This document shows positions 27,267 through 34,274 of a stretch of DNA of 64,000 nt, one piece after another (position 1 is the stretch's first letter; every line of letters begins with the position of its first letter). Both the position numbers and the translations under genes were made by a program. The DNA is from Bryobacteraceae bacterium (lineage in GTDB: Bacteria; Acidobacteriota; Terriglobia; Bryobacterales; Bryobacteraceae). The stretch spans positions 1 through 64,000 of the forward strand of contig JAHCHE010000008.1 of the NCBI GenBank assembly GCA_026129905.1, in the 5' to 3' direction. Below the pieces are notes generated by a model. The model was not told where the DNA came from, did no database searches, and saw only the letters and a program-made list of their open reading frames with translations.

Positions 27267-29624
27267 TCGCGCCCGAAGAAAATCCATCAGGCGCTCCTCT
27301 TCTTCGATCTCCATCCGCGCTTCGAGCGTCAACAGGCGCAGGGGACGGATCGCCGCGGCGGCGCCCGCCGGCAGGTTCATCGCGTCCTTTTCCGTCGTCA
27401 GCAGCGCCTCGCACCCGGCGGATTTCGCGCGCGCCGCCAGCGCGGCCACATCCCGGAGCGCGTACCTGTGGTGATCGGCGAAGCTTCGCCGTTCCATCGG
27501 CCGGCAGCCGAGTTCCCCCAGCGTCTGCCAGAACGAACCGGGATTGGCCAGCCCGCAGAATGCCACGGCCCGCAGCGACGATACCGCCGCCGCCGACAGC
27601 GTCTCTCCGGTCGCCAGGTCCACCCACCGCGACGGCGCCATTCGCGAACGGAATATCGGCGCCTGCGGATTTTGTTCCCGCAACCGCGCCTCGATCGCTT
27701 CCAGCGGACAGCCCGGCGCCGCCCGCGTGATCACAAACGCGTCCGTCCGGCCCAGCGCCTCCAGCGGTTCTCTTAGCCGTCCTAGCGGCGGCGCCGCCTC
27801 GCCGGCGAACGGATCCAGCGCGTCGATCAGAACTAGGTCCACCTTCCGCGCTAAGCGCCAGTGCTGAAACCCGTCGTCCAGCAGGATCGCGTCCGGCCGG
27901 AACTGCGCCTCCAGCAATACGCCGGTCGCGTACCGGTCCGCGCCGATGCCCACCGGCCCCGCCCCCGCCCTCAGAAAGAGCTGCGGCTCGTCGCCGGTGA
28001 TCGAGACGGGCGCGCTGCTGCCCTCGGCCAGAACCGTCGACGCTTCTCCTGTCCTCCTCCGATACCCCCGCGTGAGGATCGCCGGCCGCCGCCCCTGGTC
28101 CTTCAGAAGCTGCGCCAGCCGGAGCGCGCACGGCGTCTTGCCGCTGCCCCCCATGCCAATGCCCCCGATGCTGATCACCGGCGTCTCCAGCTTCTTAGGC
28201 TTCGTCCAGCCCCGCCGTGCGGCTGCGCCTGCGCGCCACAACAACGTCAGCGGCCACAACGCCGCCGTCGTCAATCCCCCGCGGACCGGCCGGCGGATCG
28301 ACCTCCCGAGCAGCCGCCGCGCCTCCACCAGCGCCTCGTCCGTCGCGCCCCGTTTTGCCTCCGCCAGCGCGCGCGCCGTCTCTCCCACCCGCCTTGCGTA
28401 CGCCGGATCGTCCAGCAACAACGCCGTCGCGTTTTCGATCTCCTTCGCGTTCGCGATCCGAACCAGCCCGCCGCGTGCCTGAAATTCCTCCGCGATATCC
28501 GGGAAATTCTCCATGTGCGGACCGGCCACCACCGGGCAGCCGGCGAACGCCGGTTCCAGTACGTTGTGCCCGCCGCGCTCGGCGATCGTCCCGCCCATGA
28601 ACGCCGCGCTCGCCAGCGAAAACAGCCCGCTTAGCTCGCCGATCGAATCGAGCAGCAGCGCGCCCGGAAGCTGGAGCTCCGTCTCGCCGCGCAACGCCGA
28701 CCGCCGCGCAAAGCGGATGCCCCGGTCCCGCAGTTTCCCCGCCGCCGCGTCGAAACGCTCCGGCCGCCTCGGCGCCAGGATCAACAGAAGCTTCGGCCGC
28801 GCTGCCGCCAGCCGCCCGAACGCCTCCAGCACCGCGTCGTCTTCGTCGATGTCCGCCGCGTGCGCCGGAGGCATCGTGCTGGCCGCCACCCACACCGCCG
28901 CCGGCTGTGTCCGCTGAAGGAACGCCGCGATCTCGCCGGGTATTCCCCACCGGCCGGGATCGAAGTCGTATTTCAGGTTGCCCGCCGTCCGGACGCGATC
29001 CGCCGGCGCCCCTAGTTCGAGAAATCGCGCCGTTGCGGCCGGATTCTGCGCCAGGATTACGTCGGGCAGCGCCAGCACAGGCCGGAACGCCCACGCCAGC
29101 CGCCGGTACCGCGGCATCGCGCGATCGGAAATGCGCCCGTTCACGATCGTTAAGCCCGCGCCCGAACGCTTCGCCTCCCGGTACAGGTTTGGCCAGATCT
29201 CCGTCTCCAGTACCACCACCAGTGATGGCCGCAACCTTCGCAACACCCGGCGCACCGCGAAGCAGTAGTCGATCGGCGCATGGAAGACGCCGTCCGCCAT
29301 TCCGCCAAGCTTCTCGGAGGCGATCGCCCGGCCAGCCAGCGTCGTCGACGACACATAGATTCCAGCGCCTGGGTACTGCGCCCGGAGCCGCTCCACCAGC
29401 CGGATCGACGACATCGCCTCGCCCACCGAAACCACATGCAACCAGATGGAAACGCCGCCCGTCCCCTCAATCGAACGCGGCAGAAGGCCGAAGCGCTCCG
29501 CCAGGTTGCCGAAGTACCGGCGGTCCCGCAGTCCTCGCCAGAACAGGTAGATTACGATGAAAGGGAAGGCCGCCGCGGTCAACAGGCGGTAGAAGAAGAA
29601 AATGATGTCTTTCCCCGGAAACAC
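27228..29624 (-). CDS. waaA-lpxK: Bifunctional Kdo transferase-tetraacyldisaccharide 4'-kinase fusion (WaaA-LpxK)
   Basis: One uninterrupted frame of about 798 residues. Residues 1 to about 435 are a 3-deoxy-D-manno-octulosonate transferase: N-terminal anchor (FFFYRLLTAAAFPFIVIYLF), HVVSVGEA, LETEIWPNLYREA, and GGHNVLEPAFAGCPVVAGPH. Residues from about 440 are LpxK: IRRPVRGGL at the usual LpxK start, a Walker-like GGIGMGGSGKTP, LDDGFQHWRL and a terminal ADHHRYALRD ... LLTTEKDAMNL. LpxK phosphorylates the lipid A precursor and WaaA then adds Kdo, so two successive inner-membrane steps share one chain. The start is uncertain: GTG at 29624 fits the family; an ATG at 29732 is also in frame. Confidence 0.9.
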   Translation of the reverse strand: MFPGKDIIFFFYRLLTAAAFPFIVIYLFWRGLRDRRYFGNLAERFGLLPRSIEGTGGVSIWLHVVSVGEAMSSIRLVERLRAQYPGAGIYVSSTTLAGRAIASEKLGGMADGVFHAPIDYCFAVRRVLRRLRPSLVVVLETEIWPNLYREAKRSGAGLTIVNGRISDRAMPRYRRLAWAFRPVLALPDVILAQNPAATARFLELGAPADRVRTAGNLKYDFDPGRWGIPGEIAAFLQRTQPAAVWVAASTMPPAHAADIDEDDAVLEAFGRLAAARPKLLLILAPRRPERFDAAAGKLRDRGIRFARRSALRGETELQLPGALLLDSIGELSGLFSLASAAFMGGTIAERGGHNVLEPAFAGCPVVAGPHMENFPDIAEEFQARGGLVRIANAKEIENATALLLDDPAYARRVGETARALAEAKRGATDEALVEARRLLGRSIRRPVRGGLTTAALWPLTLLWRAGAAARRGWTKPKKLETPVISIGGIGMGGSGKTPCALRLAQLLKDQGRRPAILTRGYRRRTGEASTVLAEGSSAPVSITGDEPQLFLRAGAGPVGIGADRYATGVLLEAQFRPDAILLDDGFQHWRLARKVDLVLIDALDPFAGEAAPPLGRLREPLEALGRTDAFVITRAAPGCPLEAIEARLREQNPQAPIFRSRMAPSRWVDLATGETLSAAAVSSLRAVAFCGLANPGSFWQTLGELGCRPMERRSFADHHRYALRDVAALAARAKSAGCEALLTTEKDAMNLPAGAAAAIRPLRLLTLEARMEIEEEERLMDFLRARLQSAALSGSAPS

Positions 29625-29676
29625 GGTAGGCTGGCGCTGTTCACTCCACGCCGCGGCCTCAACCCGGCGGAAGCGC

Positions 29677-30282
29677 GTGGCCGCGCCGCGGGCGGCCCTC
29701 GCGTGCCTGGCGCTCTTTTCGAGTATAGCCACCGCCTACGGCGCCGACAAGGATGGTTCGTTCCAGGTCAAGCCGGCCGCCTCTTACGCCAGCAACGCAA
29801 CCATCAGTTCGCTCACCATCGGCGCCGAGGTCTACAACACGCAGCAGGAAGTCAAGTCCGCGTTTGGCAAACTCGATCCCAACAAGCATGGAGTGTTGCC
29901 CGTGCTCGTCGTGATGCAGAACGACTCCAGCCAGACCCTCCGGCTTCAGGACATGCGTGTGGAATACATTCGCCCCGATGGCCGCTCCGTCATCGCCACG
30001 CCCGCCGCCGACGTGCCCTACCTGCACGGACCGGCGAAGCCCAGAACCGCCCCGCCAACCTATCCCATCCCCGGCCTCGGCGGCCGCAGGAAGAATCCCC
30101 TCGACGTCTGGGAGATCGGAGGCCGCGCCTTTTCCGCAAGGATGCTCCCCGCTGGCGAGGCCGCCAACGGCTTTTTCTACTTCCAGACGGCCGACCACCG
30201 CGGCGCCAAACTCTACATCACCGGCATCTCGGAAGCGGCTACCGGTCAGGAACTCTTTTACTTCGAGATCCCCCTCGATTAA
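29677..30282 (+). CDS. Exported hypothetical protein
   Basis: About 201 residues from a GTG at 29677, which follows GGCGGAAG and gives a proper signal peptide (ALACLALFSSIATAYG). An ATG at 29602 would overlap the divergent WaaA-LpxK start and add 25 odd residues. The mature part is a beta-rich domain of about 175 residues (VLPVLVVMQNDSSQTLRL, GGRAFSARMLPAGEAANGFFYF) with no catalytic motif I recognise. It probably lies in the periplasm, ahead of pyrF on the same strand by 55 bp. Function unknown. Confidence 0.7.
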   Translation: MAAPRAALACLALFSSIATAYGADKDGSFQVKPAASYASNATISSLTIGAEVYNTQQEVKSAFGKLDPNKHGVLPVLVVMQNDSSQTLRLQDMRVEYIRPDGRSVIATPAADVPYLHGPAKPRTAPPTYPIPGLGGRRKNPLDVWEIGGRAFSARMLPAGEAANGFFYFQTADHRGAKLYITGISEAATGQELFYFEIPLD

Positions 30283-30337
30283 GCCTGTCTCCTCGCCGGG
30301 CTATCATTGTTTCTTTGAACGGGCCGGCCACAACCAC

Positions 30338-31066
30338 ATGAACCGCATCGACGCCAAGGATCGCCTGATACTCGCCCTCGACCTCCCCGGCGTTGAAGAA
30401 GCCCGGCGCATGGTGGAAAGCCTCGACGGCGTCGTCCATTTCTTCAAAGTCGGGCTGGCGCTGCAGTTGGCGCCCGGCGTCGAGGCCTTCATTCAATCGC
30501 TCATCGCCCGCCAGAAACAGGTCTTCCTGGACTACAAGTACTACGACGTGCCGGAGACGCTACGTAAAGCCGTCCGCCGCGCGGCCGGAATCGGCGTGTC
30601 GTTCCTGACGATTCACGGCCCCGCCAGCCTGATCGAAGCCGCCGTCGAAGGCCGAGGCGCCTCCTCGCTCAAGCTCTTCACCGTAACCGTCCTCACCAGC
30701 ATGGACGCGGGCGATATGGCGGAGATGGGTTACACGCGGCACTCCGTCGAAGAACTCGTGCTGTTCCGCGCGCGCAAGGCTCTGGAGGCCGGATGCGACG
30801 GCGTCATCGCCTCCGGCCGCGAAGCGGAAACGATCAAGGCGGTGGCCGCCGGCAGGCTCCTTGTCGTCACCCCGGGCATCCGGCCTGAGGGCTACCCCCA
30901 GGACGACCAGAAGCGCCGCGTGAACGCCGCGGACGCGATCGCCGCCGGCGCCGACTACCTTGTTGTCGGACGACCGATCGCCGGCGCGCCCGATCCCCGC
31001 CGGGCCGCCGCGGCGTTCCTCGATGACATGCAGACGGCCTTCGACCGCCTGGCGCCCGATCGCTGA
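30338..31066 (+). CDS. pyrF: Orotidine 5'-phosphate decarboxylase
   Basis: The protein has 242 residues. The catalytic Asp-Lys-Asp array appears as LDYKYYDVP, followed by the phosphate-binding VTPGIRPEG and VVGRPI at the barrel end. It makes UMP, the last step of pyrimidine synthesis, in the cytoplasm. The ATG at 30338 matches the family start (MNRIDAKDRLILALD). No other pyr genes are adjacent. Confidence 0.95.
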   Translation: MNRIDAKDRLILALDLPGVEEARRMVESLDGVVHFFKVGLALQLAPGVEAFIQSLIARQKQVFLDYKYYDVPETLRKAVRRAAGIGVSFLTIHGPASLIEAAVEGRGASSLKLFTVTVLTSMDAGDMAEMGYTRHSVEELVLFRARKALEAGCDGVIASGREAETIKAVAAGRLLVVTPGIRPEGYPQDDQKRRVNAADAIAAGADYLVVGRPIAGAPDPRRAAAAFLDDMQTAFDRLAPDR

Positions 31067-31104
31067 GCCTGAACGGCCGCAGTTGCTACCATAGAATCTC
31101 AGGG

Positions 31105-31521
31105 ATGTCCAAGACCAAAAAGAAGAAGGAGCCGATCCCCCCCATCAATCTCTGGGGCCACATTCTCGCGGTCGCCTGGCTGGTGCCGGGCGGCGGCCAC
31201 TTCCTCCAGCGCCGCCACGGCCGTGGCGCCATCCTCCTCGGGTGCGTCGCCATTACTTTCATCATCGGCCTGTTGATGCGCGGAACGATGTTCCAGCCCC
31301 AAACCGGCGACCTGCTGACTACCATCATCAATGTCGGCGGCTTTATTGGGAACCTCGCGTCCGGCGTCTTCTATTTCTTCACCGTCTGGCTCGGCTATGC
31401 CCAGCCCGACGTCGCCGGCCACGTTCACGACTACGGAACCAAGTTCCTCGTCGCCGCCGGGCTTATGAACATTCTCGCCATGGTCGACGCGTTCGAAATC
31501 GCCGTTGGGAGGAAGAGCTGA
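31105..31521 (+). CDS. DUF6677-like membrane protein
   Basis: The protein has 138 residues. A lysine-rich start (MSKTKKKKEPIPP) is followed by four hydrophobic segments (about 18-34, 44-58, 74-96, 112-130). WLVPGGGHFLQRRHGRGAI is the pattern of the TM2/DUF6677 type of small membrane proteins. Its stop codon overlaps the ATG of the next gene (TGATG), so the two are translated together. Function unknown. Confidence 0.8.
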   Translation: MSKTKKKKEPIPPINLWGHILAVAWLVPGGGHFLQRRHGRGAILLGCVAITFIIGLLMRGTMFQPQTGDLLTTIINVGGFIGNLASGVFYFFTVWLGYAQPDVAGHVHDYGTKFLVAAGLMNILAMVDAFEIAVGRKS

Positions 31522-31703
31522 TGAAGATGAACCTGACCCATTTCGAAGCCAGCCTGCTGTTTGCGCTCTTTTCGTCCGTCGTCCTGGGCGTCGTCAGCCG
31601 CAAAACCAACCGCGAACGCCTGCATTACGGCGTGCGCTGCTTTGGCTACTTCCTGCTGGCTGTCTTCGGACTCGGCTGGTTAATGTACTTCGGCCACCGA
31701 TAG
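31521..31703 (+). CDS. Small two-helix membrane protein, 60 aa
   Basis: A 60-residue protein whose ATG shares its A with the previous stop codon, with GGAAGAG upstream inside the preceding gene. It contains two hydrophobic stretches (about 8-24 and 40-56) separated by a basic loop (RKTNRERLHYGVR), so a helical hairpin in the inner membrane is likely. The coupling suggests it acts with the DUF6677-like protein. No family recognised. Confidence 0.75.
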   Translation: MKMNLTHFEASLLFALFSSVVLGVVSRKTNRERLHYGVRCFGYFLLAVFGLGWLMYFGHR

Positions 31704-31732
31704 TTGCTGCTGAAAGCTGATCGCTCCCACCC

Positions 31733-32707
31733 TCAGCGCTTCTCTTCCGCCGCTCCGTTTCCGCAATCGCCCCTGCACACGATTTCCGAGATCCGCTGAT
31801 ATTCGCCCAGCCGGCTATCGGACACCGATGGCCTCCGGATGCCGAACACCTCCACGGTCGAGCCGTCGGGCCGTTTTCTGGTCTCGATGATCTGCTGTTC
31901 CTTCAGGAATGCCTGGCCATCCGCCTGCGACGCCGCGCGCCCGGTCGGCGCCGGACCATAGACATTCACCACACGCCGCTCGGAGCCGGCCGCGTCCTTT
32001 TCGGTCTCGGTAACGTTCCGCCCCGCGAACTCCAGCGTTCCGCTTACCGCTGCGTTGTACTGCGTCACCGTCTCGATCCAACGGTTGCCCTGCCGCGCCG
32101 CCTCCGCCGTTTCCCGGGCCGCTTCGTAGAACCTCCCCGACGCGTCCCGCCGCCACGTCACGGCGTCTCTCGACGAGGCGCCCTCGCGCGCCGTCTCGAT
32201 GCCCTCGCGCCTCTCCACCGTCTCCACCGAGCCGTTCGCGCTCGGCCGTTCCACCACCGTCGTCGACTTCACCACGTCGCCCGTCTTTGTCGATTCCGTC
32301 GTTGCTCGCTCAGTGAGCGTCAGGCGCCCATTCAGATCCGCCCGGTAGACCGTGGATGTGGATGTTGTCCCGGCGGAAGTCTTTCGCTCTTTGATGCGGA
32401 TTATTTCAACCGGCAGAGGATGCCCGTTCTGGTCGAACCTCCGGATCGTGCGTTCGATCGCCTTCCCCTCCGCGCTTTCGCTGACGACGCTCTCGTCAAC
32501 CTGCTCGAGTGGCGCCGAACCTCCATTGATTGTTTGGATTCGTTCCGTACGGCTCCGTCGCGAGTCTGCGCGAATATCCTTCGCCGTCTCCGCCGCGACT
32601 CGATTGCCGTTGGCGTCGTAGACGTACGACGTGTATTCCCGGCTCTTCTCCTGCGTCAGCGCTACCCCGGACATCGCCACAAGCCCCAACGCGCACCATC
32701 GCCTCAC
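31733..32707 (-). CDS. Exported repetitive beta-rich protein
   Basis: The protein has 324 residues with a signal peptide (CALGLVAMSGVALTQ). The opening YVYDANGNRV resembles the YD/Rhs repeat, and the rest is a series of threonine- and arginine-rich strands (ERIQTIN, TERATTESTKTG, STTVVERPSANGSVETVERR) that suggest an extended beta-solenoid or ladder. There is a possible Cys pair near the C-terminus (CRGDCGNG). No toxin domain is seen and it is far too short for a full Rhs protein. It stands alone between convergent and divergent neighbours. Function unknown. Confidence 0.7.
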   Translation of the reverse strand: MRRWCALGLVAMSGVALTQEKSREYTSYVYDANGNRVAAETAKDIRADSRRSRTERIQTINGGSAPLEQVDESVVSESAEGKAIERTIRRFDQNGHPLPVEIIRIKERKTSAGTTSTSTVYRADLNGRLTLTERATTESTKTGDVVKSTTVVERPSANGSVETVERREGIETAREGASSRDAVTWRRDASGRFYEAARETAEAARQGNRWIETVTQYNAAVSGTLEFAGRNVTETEKDAAGSERRVVNVYGPAPTGRAASQADGQAFLKEQQIIETRKRPDGSTVEVFGIRRPSVSDSRLGEYQRISEIVCRGDCGNGAAEEKR

Positions 32708-32854
32708 GCCTCCAGCTTATGCTGGGAAGCCTGAGCCTGCAATTGGAGAAATGCATTAAATCAAGGCTACGTACGCGGCTATCGGATCCGGGAAAAACCT
32801 GATGGGCGGCGCCGAGCCTAGAGTATCCTGTCCCGCACAAGACCTTACAATACC

Positions 32855-32950
32855 TGTGGGGGGCAGCCTCTTAGGCGGCGCGGGACTCAAGGTCCCGCCA
32901 AGACGGTCTGACGCCTCGGCCCTGCCACACATCGGCGTTGACCGGATTGT
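32855..32950. repeat. Cluster of palindromes (REP-like)
   Basis: Within the 277-bp gap between two genes a GC-rich run holds GCAGCC..GGCGGC, then a perfect stem GCGGGAC/GTCCCGC at 32880-32898, bounded by TGTGG at the left and CCACA at the right. This nested layout looks like a REP-type mobile palindromic repeat instead of a terminator, because no T run follows. Confidence 0.45.
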
Positions 32951-32984
32951 CAACTGTTACAGTAGACGGGACAGGGAGACTAGC

Positions 32985-34274
32985 CTACCGCCTGCGCCCC
33001 GCGAATCGCTGCGTGATCAGTAGCGGCGCTGCCGCCTCGTCTTCCGTCTTCTCCGCCACCGCCAGAAAAATCACCTGCCGCTGCGTCGAGTCTGCATTGC
33101 TCCAGGTGATCGTCATTCCGTCGGTATTGTTGCTCGCCAGAGCGGCTCGGGAGTTGAGCGTCACGTTCGACGGCGCGGCCGTGTAACACGCGATGGCGTA
33201 GTTGGCGAAATTCACCATCTGGCTTTGGTTGTTGCTTGTATTTGCCCCCGCCCAGTTCACCGATTGCTCGGCCGGCGAAACCACAAATCCCAGGCTCACC
33301 TTGGCCGTGCCCAATTGCGCCGCCGCCGCCGCCCAGCAGTAGCTGGCGAAAATCGTCGCTTGCGGCTCAAACTCGAGCGACGTGATCGTCTGGCTCTGCG
33401 CCGAAGTTGGCTGACTGAACCACCCGACCTTCGCCCGCAGCCCCTTCACAAACACCGCCCAAGCGTAAACGGCGCTCGTCGGCGTTTTCGTGTAGTTCAG
33501 CGTAACCCCGTCGGAATCGAACGAACTGACCGCGCCCTCCAGGTACATCGCCGACGTGTCGGGAAGATAGATCGCTTTGCTCGTGCTCTGCGCGCCGGTG
33601 TCGTTGCTGCTGCTGGTCAACGTGGAATTTCCAAAACCCGCTTGCTGCGTCGGCGATGCCGCGAACCCCAGTCCAAACCGCCCCCCGGTGCTGCTGGACG
33701 GCGGCGCAGTTGTTTGCCCGACGGTGAAAAACTGCGCCAGGTCCGGGGCGAATCCCGCTCCTGTAATCGTCTGCGAGCCCGTCGTCGTCGGCGTCGAGAA
33801 CGGTACCAGCGCCACATCCGTCACCGCTGTGCCGCCCCATGCCTCGTACGTAACTCGAATCGCGCTCCCCGCCGTCACCACGCTGATGCTGAATCCGTCC
33901 GCGTCCATAGACCCGAAATCGGCCGCCTCTGTTAGCGTCCCGTTGTAGCTCACAACCACGAGGCACCGGTTGTCGGCGTGGATCGCTTTCGCGTTCAGCA
34001 CTCCGTTCACTTGCCTCGCGAATACCGCCGCCCGCGACATCGCCGAAATCGCCGCCCCGTATCCGATCGAGTAATCGGCTGCGAACGTGCCCGTCGTGGT
34101 TTGTCCGCTCCACTTCAGAAACACAATCTTCGGCTGGAATCCTAGCCCCGAAATCGTCTGCGTCCCCGTCGACGTGCTCAGTTGAAACGCGCCCGCCGCC
34201 CGCTGAAAATCGGCCCGCAAAGCCGTTTGAGCCAGAAAGGCGAACGCCGCCAGCGCCATCAGCCTTCGCGTCAT
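32985..34274 (-). CDS. Secreted protein with three tail-fibre-like repeats
   Basis: About 429 residues from the ATG at 34274, which overlaps the stop of the preceding gene (ATGA). A signal peptide (LMALAAFAFLAQTALR) is followed by three related units of about 120 residues, each opening with T-I-x-x-x-x-F-x-P (QTISGLGFQPKIVFLKWSG, QTITGAGFAPDLAQFFTVG, QTITSLEFEPQATIF). Similar units occur in phage structural proteins and uncharacterised secreted proteins. The coupling to the repeat protein upstream suggests a joint surface structure. The frame stays open to 35498, but only the part after 34274 has a leader and ordinary codon use. Confidence 0.7.
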   Translation of the reverse strand: MTRRLMALAAFAFLAQTALRADFQRAAGAFQLSTSTGTQTISGLGFQPKIVFLKWSGQTTTGTFAADYSIGYGAAISAMSRAAVFARQVNGVLNAKAIHADNRCLVVVSYNGTLTEAADFGSMDADGFSISVVTAGSAIRVTYEAWGGTAVTDVALVPFSTPTTTGSQTITGAGFAPDLAQFFTVGQTTAPPSSSTGGRFGLGFAASPTQQAGFGNSTLTSSSNDTGAQSTSKAIYLPDTSAMYLEGAVSSFDSDGVTLNYTKTPTSAVYAWAVFVKGLRAKVGWFSQPTSAQSQTITSLEFEPQATIFASYCWAAAAAQLGTAKVSLGFVVSPAEQSVNWAGANTSNNQSQMVNFANYAIACYTAAPSNVTLNSRAALASNNTDGMTITWSNADSTQRQVIFLAVAEKTEDEAAAPLLITQRFAGRRR

